A DNA stretch of 64,000 bases from the NCBI GenBank assembly GCA_963733085.1, contig CAVTBY010000001.1:124001-188000 (forward strand), given 5' to 3'. Shown in pieces: positions 1 to 10,400 of the stretch. A program made the translations under genes and the position numbers. This DNA is from Desertimonas sp963733085 (GTDB taxonomy: Bacteria; Actinomycetota; Acidimicrobiia; Acidimicrobiales; Ilumatobacteraceae). The notes beneath the pieces were generated by a model. It ran no database searches, had not been told where the DNA came from, and worked only from the letters and a program-made list of their open reading frames with translations. The first letter of the stretch is position 1, and every line of letters starts with the position of its first letter.

Positions 1-291
1 CGCCTCTATTGGTCGGTCATGCTCCCACTTTCGCGGCCAGTGCTCAGCACGATCGCCATCATCACGATCGTCAGCAGCTGGAACGCGTTCTTCCTACCGT
101 TGCTCGTGCTCGTCGACCCCAGCCAGCACACGTTGCCGATCGGGGTCAACAACATTTCCACGCAGTACTCCACCGACTACGCCAGAGTGCTCGCCTACAC
201 AACCCTGGCGATGATTCCGGCGCTGCTCTTCTACGCCATCGCCGAGCGTCAGATCGTCGGGGGCCTCACAGCCGGCGCCGTCAAGGAGTGA
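1..291 (+). CDS. Carbohydrate ABC transporter permease, C-terminal part (cut by window edge)
   Basis: The reading frame is open from the first base and ends at a TGA. The visible 96 residues carry the end of a MalG-type inner-membrane permease: the stretch RLYWSVMLPLSRPVL matches the segment after the EAA loop that contacts the ATPase, followed by two hydrophobic helices and the characteristic ending GGLTAGAVKE. The complete permease at 24694 ends almost identically (GGLTAGAIKG), which supports the family. It presumably belongs to a sugar importer whose other genes lie upstream, outside the window. Substrate cannot be inferred. Confidence 0.9.
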   Translation, partial: RLYWSVMLPLSRPVLSTIAIITIVSSWNAFFLPLLVLVDPSQHTLPIGVNNISTQYSTDYARVLAYTTLAMIPALLFYAIAERQIVGGLTAGAVKE

Positions 292-321
292 CAACCCGGC
301 ACGCGGCGATGCGATGCTTGA

Positions 322-1092
322 GTGATGCCGACGTCATTGAGGTTCGCCGAGCACCTCGCCGCCCTCGAGTCGAGCGGGAATCGCCTCGCCGAGCTCGCTC
401 TGAAGGCGGGGATGGATGCCCCGGTGCCCACATGTCCGGCCTGGGCGACCGACGCCCTGGTGGCCCACCAGGCGATGGTCCATCGCTGGGCGGCCGCCAA
501 CGTGCGCGGCGATGACCTCGATGGAGTGCCGAACCAGACCGAGATCCGCACGACGGTTGACGACCTGATCGGCTACTACCGCGAAGGTCACGGCGCCCTC
601 GTCGCGGCACTCGCCGACGCCGCGCCGGACATCAAGGCGACGACGTTCCTCAACGACGCTCCGAACCCACGCGAGTTCTGGGCCCGTCGCCAGGCGCACG
701 AGACGACCATTCATATGGTCGACGCATTGGCGGCGGCGCTTGGCCGCTTACCGCTTGCTGACGAAGCGGGAATCGAGACCGCCCTCGCCGCCGACGGCAT
801 CGACGAACTGCTCCGCGGATTCTTCACTCGTGGCCGCTGCAAGCTCTACGACGGCGACGAGTACACGATTGTCGTCCAGCCGTCAGACAGCGATCGCCGC
901 TGGAGTGTTCGTGTCGCCGAGCAATTGACGGTCGAGCCCGATGATGCAGCAGTTGACGCTGACGTCACCTTCGCGGGGACCGCCGCTGAGCTCTACCTGG
1001 CGCTGTGGAACCGTGGCGACCAAGTGTCGGCGTCCGGCCGCTCCGACGTCCTGGCCCGATGGCGATCCTCATTGCGCGTTCGCTGGGGCTGA
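322..1092 (+). CDS. Mycothiol-dependent maleylpyruvate isomerase-like protein (DinB-like fold)
   Basis: A 256-residue protein starting at GTG 322 (ATG 325 is an equally possible start). The N-terminal half has the layout of the actinobacterial TIGR03083/MDMPI family: a four-helix metal-binding domain with the signature PTCPAWATDALVAHQAMVHRW, and the downstream RRQAHETTIHMVDA segment supplying further His/Glu ligands. The C-terminal part (about 165-256) resembles the MDMPI C-terminal domain. Members are thought to use mycothiol as thiol cofactor and a divalent metal; the substrate of this one is unknown. It lies 30 bases after the ABC permease and could be co-transcribed with it, though no functional link is evident. 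Confidence 0.75.
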   Translation: MMPTSLRFAEHLAALESSGNRLAELALKAGMDAPVPTCPAWATDALVAHQAMVHRWAAANVRGDDLDGVPNQTEIRTTVDDLIGYYREGHGALVAALADAAPDIKATTFLNDAPNPREFWARRQAHETTIHMVDALAAALGRLPLADEAGIETALAADGIDELLRGFFTRGRCKLYDGDEYTIVVQPSDSDRRWSVRVAEQLTVEPDDAAVDADVTFAGTAAELYLALWNRGDQVSASGRSDVLARWRSSLRVRWG

Positions 1093-1099
1093 TCCCGAG

Positions 1100-2002
1100 T
1101 CACGTGGCGGCACGCCGGGCGGCCATTCGCCCCTGCACCCACAGAGTCGCGACGCACGCCGCCTGGATGACCACCACGTTGGTGACGAGCACAACGAGCG
1201 AACCGCGGCCGTCCTGGTTTCCGCGCAGACCGAGGTCGACACCGACATACGCCGCGGCGGGAATCGTGGTGATCGAGATGGCGACCCCGACCGCTGCGCT
1301 TCCGGCCGTCTCGTAGGCGAGCATTCCCGCAACCCCTGCGGCAGCGGCAACGAGCACCGAGCCCGGCCCGAGTTCGGTGAGCGCTGACCCGAGAACGTTT
1401 CCCGAGAGGTCGTGATCGGCTTCGATGCGATTCGTCAGTCGCAGCAACAGCGTGGCAATCGTCGCCGAAATCGCGGCGACCGCGAGCCCCGCGAGCAACG
1501 TCACGATGGCCCGTCTGGCGAGCCGCCAACGCCGCTCGGCGATGCCGACCGCTGACGCCGCGATCGGCAGCAAGTCCGGGCTCAGCGCCATCGCCCCGAC
1601 GATGAGGATGGCCGAGTCGGTCAGCACCCCGATCCCGGCGACTACTCCAGCGGTCACCATGTACAGCAGATAGGTGCCGGCTAGGTGGGCGTGCGACATC
1701 GCTCGAGTGGCGACCTCTGCCCAGACGGCCGCATCCTGTCCCGGCTCGACGCGGCCGTGGGGAACGAGCGGCTGAATGCTCGTCGCCCTCCACAGCGTCA
1801 CGTCCCCCGGATCGAAGCCCAGATCGCGCAAGATGTTGAGCACCCCGTCCGCCGCTTCCGGCTCGACGTCTCCGGTGATCATGGCGGCGCCGTCGACCGT
1901 GTTCCGTCCGATCAGCACGTGCCGCACACCCTTGATCACACGCAACTGCTCACCGGCCGAGGCGACCCGTTCGGGTGTGGCGAACGCCCGGAGTTGCAGC
2001 AC
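1100..2002 (-). CDS. DUF389 family integral membrane protein
   Basis: Three hundred residues. The first roughly 95 are a soluble alpha/beta domain, followed by six or so hydrophobic helices containing the family signature TDSAILIVGAMALSPDLLPI. This is the TIGR00271/DUF389 arrangement found in many bacteria; no biochemical function is established. The gene converges on the preceding isomerase-like gene (7-base gap) and diverges from the MetE-like gene, so 2003-2054 must hold two short promoters. Start is ATG at 2002, the only one that keeps the whole soluble domain. Confidence 0.8.
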   Translation of the reverse strand: MLQLRAFATPERVASAGEQLRVIKGVRHVLIGRNTVDGAAMITGDVEPEAADGVLNILRDLGFDPGDVTLWRATSIQPLVPHGRVEPGQDAAVWAEVATRAMSHAHLAGTYLLYMVTAGVVAGIGVLTDSAILIVGAMALSPDLLPIAASAVGIAERRWRLARRAIVTLLAGLAVAAISATIATLLLRLTNRIEADHDLSGNVLGSALTELGPGSVLVAAAAGVAGMLAYETAGSAAVGVAISITTIPAAAYVGVDLGLRGNQDGRGSLVVLVTNVVVIQAACVATLWVQGRMAARRAAT

Positions 2003-2054
2003 GGCCCCACATCATTCTCTAATGGGCGATCCGGGGAGAAGTGGAGGTCCGATC

Positions 2055-3167
2055 GTGTCCAAGGTGAACCCGCCGTTCCGCGCCGACCAGGTCGGCAGTC
2101 TGCTGCGCCCGCAGGCGGTGCACGACGCCCGGGCCAAGCGCGCCCGCGGCGACATCAGCGCAACCGAGTTGCGTTCGGTCGAGGACGAAGCGATCGCCGA
2201 GGCCGTGCGTCAGGTCGAGGGACTCGGCATGCACAGCGTCACCGACGGAGAGTTTCGGCGGGCGTGGTTTCATCTCGACTTCCTGCAACAGCTCGATGGG
2301 GTCGCGGTGACCGGAAGCATTGCCGCCAGTTCGGACGCTGCGACAACCGTGCATCTGACCCCGCCGAAGTTGTCGGTAACCGGTCCGCTGCGCCACGCCC
2401 GCGACATCCAGGTCGACGATTACCGCTATCTCGCCTCGATCGTGACGGAGACGCCGAAGGTGTGCATCCCCTCGCCCACGATGGTGCATTTCCGCGGGGG
2501 TCGAGCGGCCATCGACCTCGATGCGTACCCGGACCTCGAGAAGTTCTTTGTCGATCTGGCGGCGTGCTACCGCGCCGAGCTCGACGCCCTCTACGCGGCC
2601 GGCTGCCGCTATGTCCAGCTCGACGACACGAATCTCGCCTATCTCTGCGATCCCGTGATGCGCGCCGGTGCCGCCGACCGGGGCGAGGACCCCGACGCCC
2701 TCCCCCACGCCTACGCCGAACTGATCAACAACGTGATCACCGGGCGACCCGACGATCTCGTCGTCGCCATCCACCTCTGCCGCGGCAACTACCGCAGCAC
2801 GTGGTTCGCCGAGGGCGGCTACGAACCGGTCGCCGAGGTGTTGTTCAACGAGCTGGACGTCGACGCCTACTTCCTCGAGTACGACGACGAGCGCTCCGGT
2901 GACTTCGCCCCGCTGCGCCACGTGCCCGCCGGCAAGACGGTCGTGCTCGGCCTGATGACGAGCAAGCGGCCCGAGCTCGAATCGGTCGAGTCACTAGCCA
3001 CACGGATCGACGAGGCCGCCACCTACGTCGCGCTCGATCAGCTGTGCCTGTCCCCGCAATGTGGTTTTGCCAGCACGGTCGAGGGCAATCAGCTCAGTGC
3101 CGACGAGCAATGGGCGAAGTTGGCACGAGTCGTCGAGACCGCCAACACCGTGTGGGGCTCCGGCTGA
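2055..3167 (+). CDS. Cobalamin-independent methionine synthase-like methyltransferase (MetE C-terminal family)
   Basis: About 370 residues, matching single-domain MetE-C/UROD-superfamily enzymes rather than full-length two-domain MetE (about 750). Zinc ligands expected in the family are visible: HLC in VAIHLCRGNYRSTW, the acidic residue in LEYDDERSGDF, and the last Cys in LSPQCGFAS. The N-terminus RADQVGSLLRP is typical. GTG 2055 is chosen because GGAGG lies 7 bases upstream at 2043-2047; a longer start at ATG 2022 lacks this. Short MetE homologues transfer methyl groups to homocysteine or other thiols; the exact methyl donor is not deducible here. Confidence 0.85.
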   Translation: MSKVNPPFRADQVGSLLRPQAVHDARAKRARGDISATELRSVEDEAIAEAVRQVEGLGMHSVTDGEFRRAWFHLDFLQQLDGVAVTGSIAASSDAATTVHLTPPKLSVTGPLRHARDIQVDDYRYLASIVTETPKVCIPSPTMVHFRGGRAAIDLDAYPDLEKFFVDLAACYRAELDALYAAGCRYVQLDDTNLAYLCDPVMRAGAADRGEDPDALPHAYAELINNVITGRPDDLVVAIHLCRGNYRSTWFAEGGYEPVAEVLFNELDVDAYFLEYDDERSGDFAPLRHVPAGKTVVLGLMTSKRPELESVESLATRIDEAATYVALDQLCLSPQCGFASTVEGNQLSADEQWAKLARVVETANTVWGSG

Positions 3168-3173
3168 CGTCCC

Positions 3174-3225
3174 GATTCTGAGGCCCCAAACCGGTCAGAA
3201 ATGTCCGGATCGTGGCCTCAGAATC
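3174..3225. repeat. Dispersed intergenic repeat, family A, copy 1 (hairpin)
   Basis: Perfect 12-base inverted repeat GATTCTGAGGCC (3174-3185) / GGCCTCAGAATC (3214-3225) around a 28-base loop. It begins 6 bases after the MetE-like stop and sits between convergent genes, so it could end transcription from both sides. Read on the minus strand, nearly the whole 52-base element recurs at 49275-49326, loop included. Confidence 0.85.
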
Positions 3226-3229
3226 CGAA

Positions 3230-3610
3230 TCAGCTGTGCGCGGACTCGTTGAAGGCCACGGCGGCGCGAACGAGACGCTTGAGCGCGTCTTCGTCGATCT
3301 CCTCGCCCTCGTGGAAGTCGATGGCGCGCCGGGTGTTCCCCTCGAGGCTGGAGTTGAACAGGCCCGCAGGATCCTCCAAAGCCGCCCCCTTGGCGAAGGT
3401 CATCTTCACGACGTTCTTGTAGGTCTCGCCGGTGCAGACCATTCCGTCGTGCTCCCACACCGGCACCCCTCGCCACTTCCACTCCTCGACGATGTCCGGA
3501 TCGGCTTGCTTGACCAAGGCACGCAGCCGGCTGAGCAGCTCTCCCCGCCAGTCGTCAAGCTCCTCGATTCTCGCGTCGATGAGCTGAGAAGGAGACTTGC
3601 CGTCCTGCAC
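3230..3610 (-). CDS. DUF1801 domain protein (YdhG-like)
   Basis: About 126 residues from GTG 3610; an upstream TTG at 3643 would add residues unlike the family. The core SPSQLIDARIEELDDWRGEL, EEWKWRGVPVWEHDGMVCTG and VKMTFAKGA is characteristic of DUF1801, a small single-domain fold related to iron-chaperone-like and YdhG proteins with no proven biochemical role. Its 3' end abuts the family A hairpin, which would serve as its terminator. Confidence 0.8.
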   Translation of the reverse strand: MQDGKSPSQLIDARIEELDDWRGELLSRLRALVKQADPDIVEEWKWRGVPVWEHDGMVCTGETYKNVVKMTFAKGAALEDPAGLFNSSLEGNTRRAIDFHEGEEIDEDALKRLVRAAVAFNESAHS

Positions 3611-3686
3611 GACGCCGACTCTACTGGTGTGGCAATCGCGCAATTCCCGGATCGCCGGCGATCCGTCGATCTAGCGTGCCGGGCCG

Positions 3687-4858
3687 ATGCCCCGCACAGT
3701 GAGTGATGTCGCCGACGCCGTTGGTGCGATCGGCGAGAAGTGGGTTGGCGACCGGCCACAACGGCAGGCGCGGCGCCACCTCGACCCTGACGACTTCGAG
3801 CAGTTGCGCGGCGCTGGTCTGCTCACGCTGATCGCACCGGTCGACGTCGGCGGGTTGTGGGAGGGGAACGCTCTCTCCATGCGGCCGCTGTGCGAGATCT
3901 ATCGCCGGCTCGCCTCCGCCGATCCATCCGTCGCCCTCGTCTCCTCGATGCATCCTTCGGTGATCGCGTTCTGGCTCGCGACGCCCGCAGCCGCCGACCA
4001 GCCCGACTGGGAGGATCAGCGGCGGGCCGTCTTCGCCAGCGCCGTCGCCGGAGACCAGTGGGGGACGATCACTTCAGAACCAGGCAGCGGCGGCGACATC
4101 AGCAGAACTCGAGCCGTCGCAAAACCTGCCGATATCGACGCGGTGCTCCCCGGTAGTGCCTACGCGGTCACGGGTGACAAGCACTTCGGGAGCGGCATGG
4201 GCATCACCGATCGGATGGTGACGACGGCGATCCCCCAAGGCGAGGACGAGCCGATGATCTTCGTCCTCGACGTCAACGGCAAGCCGTGGGATGGCAGTTG
4301 CGGCCTTCGCTTGATCGCCGAATGGGACGGCTCCGGGATGGCCGCCACGCAGAGTCACGCGATGCGGTTGGAGGACGCACCGGCGACCCGCATGGCGTGG
4401 CCGGGGAAGCTCGACGCGGCTCTCGCGGGCAGCGAGCCCGTTCATCGCCACGCTGTTCACGTCCGTCGTGCTCGGCGTGCTCGACGAGGCGGTCTCCTCG
4501 GCGCGGGACCAGGTGCGGGCGAAGGCAGAACAGTGGCGGGCGTACGAGCGCGTCGAGTGGGCGCGTGCTGGAACAGGACCACTGGCTCGCTGCCCAGGCG
4601 CACGACGGCGCCGTGCGGGCGATCGAGAGCGGCGACGCCGGCATCGCCCTCCACGCGGCGCTGCGCGCCAAGCAGGCGGTCGCCGACCTCGCCGAGCAGA
4701 CCATGTTGCGACTCAGCCGGGTCCTCGGCGGGGGCACGTTCTCGCGCAGGTCGCCCTTCGCCCACTGGTTCGAGGACGTCCGCGCCTTGGGATTCCTCCG
4801 GCCTCCGTGGGGACTCGCCTACGACATGCTGTTTGCCACCTCGATCGAGGAGCGCTGA
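3687..4858 (+). CDS. Acyl-CoA dehydrogenase-like flavoprotein, interrupted by two +1 frameshifts
   Basis: The product reads across three frames. Residues 1-250 (MPRTVSDVADAVGAIGEKWV onward) contain the acyl-CoA dehydrogenase N-terminal helical and middle beta domains, with GTITSEPGSGGD as the flavin/substrate segment. The C-terminal helical domain resumes in the next frame at FIATLFTSVVLGVLDEAVSS and then in a third frame at VLEQDHWLAAQAHDGAV, ending LAYDMLFATSIEER. Dropping one base near 4434 and one near 4564 restores a normal-length protein of about 390 residues. No decay is seen elsewhere, so assembly error is more likely than a true pseudogene. The likely role is FAD-dependent oxidation or monooxygenation of an acyl or aromatic substrate; substrate unknown. 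Confidence 0.75.
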
Positions 4859-4874
4859 CCACCGGCAGCGACGT

Positions 4875-5534
4875 TCAGGGCGGCTGGACAAGGCCGGACT
4901 GGTAGGCGGCGATCACGGCCTGCGTGCGGTCGCGGGCATCGAGCTTGGCGAGGATGCGGCTGACGTGCGTCTTGACGGTCTCGTTGCTGACGTACAGCTC
5001 GCCGGCGATCTCGGCGTTGGAACGTCCCGCCGCGATCAAACGCAGCACGTCGATCTCCCGGGCGGTGAGGTCGGCGAGTCTGTTGGCGGCGGGGCGAGGC
5101 CGGATGCGGGCGAACTCATCGATCAGGCGGCGGGTGATGTTGGGAGTGAGCAGGGCATCCCCGGCGGCGACCACGCGAACCGCATCGAAGAGTGTCTCGG
5201 CCGTGACGTCCTTGAGCAGGAACCCGCTGGCCCCGGCGGACAGGGCGTCGTAAACGTACTCGTCGAGGTCGAACGTCGTGAGCACGATCACTCGTGGCGC
5301 GGGATCGAGCGTGCGGGTGATCTCCCTCGTCGCTTCGATCCCGTTGAGCACGGGCATGCGCACGTCCATCAGGATCACGTCCGGCCGGTGCGCGGTGGCG
5401 ACGGTGACTGCGTCTTGGCCGTCGCGGGCGGTGCCGACGACAGTGATGTCGTCGCGGGTGTCGAGCAAAGCGGCGAACCCGGCGCGCACGACCTCTTGGT
5501 CGTCGGCGATCATCACCCGGATCGGTGGCATCAC
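4875..5534 (-). CDS. NarL/FixJ-family response regulator
   Basis: The 219-residue protein has a receiver domain (1-120) with acidic pocket ADDQ, phospho-acceptor Asp in VILMDVRMP, and the conserved Thr and Lys in VLTTFD and FLLKD. The C-terminal LuxR-type helix-turn-helix includes LTAREIDVLRLIAAGRSNAE and VSNETVKTHVSRILAKL. It overlaps the histidine kinase gene by four bases (ATGA), so the pair is translationally coupled. It should act as a cytoplasmic transcription factor phosphorylated by that kinase; targets are unknown. Confidence 0.95.
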   Translation of the reverse strand: MMPPIRVMIADDQEVVRAGFAALLDTRDDITVVGTARDGQDAVTVATAHRPDVILMDVRMPVLNGIEATREITRTLDPAPRVIVLTTFDLDEYVYDALSAGASGFLLKDVTAETLFDAVRVVAAGDALLTPNITRRLIDEFARIRPRPAANRLADLTAREIDVLRLIAAGRSNAEIAGELYVSNETVKTHVSRILAKLDARDRTQAVIAAYQSGLVQPP

Positions 5535-6713
5535 GGATCGCTCGCCACTGGGAGATCAGCGACGATCTCGAAGCCGCCCTCGGCGTGATCGCCGGCCGTC
5601 AGGGTGCCGCCGATCGCCTCGACCCGCTCGCGCATGCCCACCAGGCCGAATCCGGCAGCGGCGGCGTCGCTGAGTTCCGAGTTGCCCGGCCCGTGATCGC
5701 GGACGGCGACGCGGAGCAACGTCGGCGTGTAATCGACGGAGACCTCGACGCCCGCACCGTCGGCGTGGCGACGGACGTTGGTGAGTGCCTCCTGGACGAC
5801 TCGATAGGCGACGAGCTCGACAGCATCGGGCAGCGCCGACACCGTGCCGCGCACGCTGAAGCGCACGTCACCCCCGAGCGTGCGATGCTCGTCGATCAGG
5901 GCGCTGAGCTGGTCGAAGCCGGGTTGCGGCTCCAGCTCGCGCGGCGTCGACCGGGGCCCGCATCACGCCGAGCACGCGGCGCATCTCGTCGAGTGCGGCC
6001 CTCGCCGAGTCGCCGATCGCGGCGAACCGTTCGGCCCCCTCCTCCGTCAGGGCGGGGATGGTGAAGCGGGCGCTCTCGGCCTGGATCGCAATCGCCGAGA
6101 TGTGGTGGGCGACGACGTCGTGCAGCTCACGGGCAATCCGTGTCCGCTCGGCGAGCAGCGACCGTTCCCGCAAGGTCGCGGTGTGGGCGGCGACGCTCGC
6201 ATCGCGCTCTTCGATGAGCGTGCCCCGGCTGCGCAGCAGCAGTCCGAATCCGAGCGCGGCGCTGGCGACGACGAACTCGAGGAAGCTGCGGGCGCCGGGG
6301 TCGTCACCGTTGAACGGTGAAACCGCGTTGTACAGGAACGGCACCGCGAGACACGCGGAGAAGGCAACGTGGACGTGGTAGGCGGCTGCGCACAGCACGA
6401 GCGCGAGTGCGACAACACAAGACACGAGCGGTGGGTTGTTGCTGTCCGACTGTTGGACGATTATCGACAGGACGCAGGTCACCGCGGCGACACGAGGCCA
6501 TCGGTTGACGAACGCCACCGGAGCCGTCGCCCCCAGTGCCCACGGCAGCAGGTCGTCGGCCTGCTCACCATCGTCGCGGAGGATCGATTCACCGACGGAA
6601 AGTACGAACAGCACCACGGAGGCACCGACCCACACCTGGATCGTGCCGAACGGGTACCCGACCGCTCGCCCTGCGAAGGCCTTCACGCGTTCGGTCGCCG
6701 ACACGGAAGCCAT
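5531..6713 (-). CDS. Two-component sensor histidine kinase (HisKA_3/NarX-like), one +1 frameshift
   Basis: The N-terminal half (about residues 20-165) holds several transmembrane helices. The dimerisation box follows: RIARELHDVVAHHISAIAIQ, with the phospho-accepting His in ELHD. The ATPase domain lies in the next frame (REL, then RFSVRGTVSALPDAVELVAY, VVQEALTNVRRHAD, DHGPGN, GFGLVGMRERV). Skipping one base near 5942 joins REL-EPQPGFDQL to the H-box frame and gives a normal kinase of about 390 residues. It overlaps its response regulator by four bases. The kinase is membrane-embedded; no sensor domain of known ligand is visible. Confidence 0.85.
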
Positions 6714-6917
6714 TGTCGTCGACGATCGCGACGACGTCGTCCCTCGGTCGGGGGACTTGCGGAATGGCTCCGCCAGGGGATTCGGGCGCGTCTGTCGACG
6801 TTACGGTCGAAGCCGCGCTCGCCGCCCTAGCCGCCGTCACCCGACGGCGCGACATGTGATCCCGCGAGGTCGTGCGTCTCCGAGAATGGCGTTGTCACTC
6901 GCACCTATTGTTCTTCA

Positions 6918-7298
6918 ATGAAGGTCACCCATCTCCGGCAAGTTGCCCAGCACGTCGAGGACCTGGATCGAGCCATGGCGTTCTATCGCGACATCGTCGG
7001 GCTCCACTTGATCGCCCGCTTTGATCCGCCCGGTCTGGTGTTTTTCGAACTCGGATCCAGCCGCCTGCTCCTCGAGTTGGGCGCACCACCCGCTCTGCTC
7101 TACCTCGGCGTCGATGACGTCGCCTCGATGACGGAGCAGCTCCGGGCCGCAGGCGTCACCATTGAGTCGGAGCCTCAAGTCATCCACGTCGACGAAGCCG
7201 GAGAGTTCGGCCCGCCGGGCGAAGCGGAGGAGATGTCTTTCTTCCGCGACTCCGAGGGCAACCTCGTCGGCCTCGCCAGTCGCCGCGCGGCAGGCTGA
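6918..7298 (+). CDS. VOC-family (glyoxalase/bleomycin-resistance fold) protein
   Basis: The 126 residues contain two beta-alpha-beta-beta-beta modules: HVEDLDRAMAFYRDIVGL at the start, then VFFELGSSRLLLELG, and MSFFRDSEGNLVGL at the end, the usual placement of metal-binding Glu residues. Members are metal-dependent enzymes or drug-binding proteins; this one has no assignable substrate. It is divergent from the kinase gene across a 204-base region in which no gene was seen. Confidence 0.85.
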   Translation: MKVTHLRQVAQHVEDLDRAMAFYRDIVGLHLIARFDPPGLVFFELGSSRLLLELGAPPALLYLGVDDVASMTEQLRAAGVTIESEPQVIHVDEAGEFGPPGEAEEMSFFRDSEGNLVGLASRRAAG

Positions 7299-7420
7299 CC
7301 GACGCCGCCGACCCGCGTGTCGCACGAAGTCGACACGTGCGGCGCGGTACGGGAAACCCCTACCTCCGGACGCCGGGTACCCCGGTTCACGAGCGGGTCC
7401 GAACCTGACACCGTCGACGC

Positions 7421-10400
7421 ATGTCTCGTCGGCACGTCCTTGCCGCCCTCGCGGCGACCGCACTCGCGGTGAGCGCAACCACGCTGTCGACGGTGGCGGC
7501 GACCCCGCCCCAGCTCGCCGTGTCTCCACAGTCCGGCGAGCCCGGCGATCAGTTGAACGCCAACGTCTCGGGTTTCGAGCCGGGCATGGTGAGCTTGCAC
7601 GTCGACGACATCCCGGGCATCCAGGTCGCTTCGCTGAACATCGTCTCGGCCGACCCCCACACAACCGGGTTCGTCATCCCCGGCGGGCTCGGGGCCGGCC
7701 AGCACCTGCTGCTCGCCTGTCGCGATCGCTCCGGTTCCCAGTGCCGTGAGCTGGCCAGAGCACCGTTCGAGGTGGTGGCCCCTCCGCCGCAGGTCATCGT
7801 CGCTCCGACGATCGCCACGACGACGTTGCCCGTGATCGTCACCCCGACCACGACCCCCACGACGACCACCACGACTCCAGTCATCGTCACCCCGACGACC
7901 ACAACGACCACGACGACCACCACCCCGACCGACATCGCGATCTCGACCACCACGGATCCGCCGTCCGAGGCGCAGCCAGAAGGCGAGATCGTTCCCGACA
8001 TCTTCGTCCGCGGCGTCGAGGTCACCCAGGGCATCCAGGACCTCCAATCGCGGATGCCGGTGGTCGCCGACCGCCGCACCACCGTGCGCGTGCACGTCGG
8101 CGCCGACCCCGAGCTCGCATCCGTCGACGGCGCCCTCCTCGTCGAACGCCCGGGCGTCGCCGACGAGGTACTTCTCCCCGACAACGGCCCGATCCTCACG
8201 ACCACCGAGCGCGCCGACATCGACGGAGCGCTGAACTTCACCCTCGAGCCGCACCACTACGCCGCCGGCGCCGTCACCTTCACGGCACAGGTCTGGTCGG
8301 CCGGCTACGCGAGCATCAGCGAGGAGCCCGACAGCGACAACAATCTGATGACCCAGCCCGTCGAGTTCCAGCCCGGGCAGAGCCTCGACCTGTGGATGGT
8401 GATGCTCGACGACGGCGCCGGCCCGGGCCCGGACATCTCGATGTCGTACCTGCTGGCGCTCAGCTTTGGGTCAATCGTCGAGGAGGGTCTGCTCGACTAC
8501 TTCCCGATTGCCGGCGTGAACATCCAGACCCACCCCTCCGTCGTCGGGCCCGGTCCGGAGGCGACCGTCGCGGACACCTGGGTGCTCGACGTTCACAAGA
8601 ATGACGAACTGTGCCCCGAACCCGACCTCGGGCTCGAGGCCGCGCTCCCCGATGAGCCAGAGGAGCCCAGCGAGCTCGACGAGCTCGCCTTCCCGCCGGA
8701 GAGCCCGTGCGTGTCGGGCAATGCGCTGCGCCACGAGCCGAACGTTCGGATGCGATGGATCGCCGAGGATGCCGGGTTCTACGGCGACGGGCTGATCATG
8801 GGTCGACTCGACGGGGAGGTCCCGACCGGCGGTTGGAGCGGCTGGGCGTCGAAAGGCGTCGCGTGGAGCAAGCCGAGCGCGGGAACCGCAGCCCACGAGG
8901 CCGGCCACCGCAGCGGTCTCAAGCATGTCGGATGCACCGGCTCTGAATCCGGACCCGACCCGGCACATCCGACCGGGCTCCCTCCCGTGTGCTCACTGGC
9001 CCCGATCGACCCCGACGGCTACTTCGGCTTCACCAACTACCGCGACCCCGTGGTGATCTACAGCAACGACCCCGATCACCCACAGAGGGCCTTTCCGATG
9101 ATGGGCTACAAGAGCCCGAAGTGGACCGACCCGTACCACTGGTGCCTTCTGCTGGCGAGGTTCGGCGTCCCGTGCGACCCGGAGGCGATCGGCGTCCCGC
9201 CGCGGGTCGTCGATCCAGTATTGACGTTCCCCGACATCGGCCCGCCGAACCTCACGCTCGACGACGGGACCACCGTCGAGATCCCCCTCGAGCCCGAGCA
9301 GTGGGTGGTCGCATCCGGATGGGTCGACCCTGACACGGCGACCGGATCCATCGGCCAGGCGACGACCCGTGACCTCATCTCCGAGCCAACGCTCGACGCG
9401 TTCGCCGATGCCGTGGTCGCGGCGACGACGCCCGCCGAACCCGGTACACCCCCCGAGCCACCCAAGCTGGTGCTGCGGCTCACCGACGCGGACGGTACCG
9501 CGGTGATGGCCGTTCCGGTCGCGCTCGACGGGGCACACGACGAAGGACAGGACGGAGCGGAGGGCTTCTTCTGGCCGATCCCCTGGGTCGACGGCGCGAC
9601 CTCGCTGGAACTGGAGGTCGACGGCACAGTGGTCGATTCGATGGCGATCGCCCCGACCCCACCGGAGGTGTCCAACCTCACGGTTTCCGTCGAGGACGAG
9701 GCGATCAGGATCGACGGATCGTTGGCGGTTCCCGACATTCCCGACAGCGCCGAGGCTCCCGCAGGCGAGCCGACGCTCAGCGTGCTGTGGAGCAACGATG
9801 ATGGCGCGACCTGGATCCCCGTCGCCGTCGATGTCCCGAGCAACGAGCTGTCGCAGGTGATCCCGCCGACTGACACGACTCCGCAATCGCAAGTGAGCGA
9901 AGCTCTACCTGCGAGCTTCGAGTACGCGATCCCGACGTCGGTGCGGCTCCCCGGTGGGGAGGACGTGCGGGTCCGCGTCATCGCCGACCACGGCGTGCGA
10001 ACCGGCGAGGCGATCAGCGAGCCGTTCGTGGCTCCAACACATCCGCCGGAGGTCGCGATCGTCGGGCTGCCCGAGACCCCGATCGAGCAGTACGACCCCG
10101 TCGAGTTGGACGTGCTCGTCGACGACCCGGAGGACGGCAGCGGTCGAGTCACCGCGGCGCACGTGGCGATCAGCCTCGGTGACGGCACGACCATCGAGGG
10201 CGAGGCACCCGACGGCGCCGGACCGCTGTTCTTCAGCCGTGACCTTCCGGTCGGCGTGCACCACATCACCGTCACCGTCGTCGACTCCGACGGCAACGAA
10301 GCGACCGCCGGGGGCGAGATCGAGGTGGTCCAGCGGACCTCCCCGACGCGATACACCGAGACCGCCAACCCAGAGACGGTCGAGTTCCTCGCCAGTGAGT

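Noticed and set aside
1776..2054. N-terminal extension of the MetE-like protein
   Set aside because: It overlaps the DUF389 gene on the other strand and lacks family similarity; GGAGG before GTG 2055 marks the start.
4431..4570. Programmed +1 frameshifting as an explanation for the interruptions
   Set aside because: No common slippery codon, stop or stimulating structure is shared among the sites; listed only as an alternative in the findings.
6714..6917. Possible small gene between histidine kinase and VOC gene
   Set aside because: Open frames exist in several directions but none has a ribosome site or recognisable protein; treated as a divergent promoter region.
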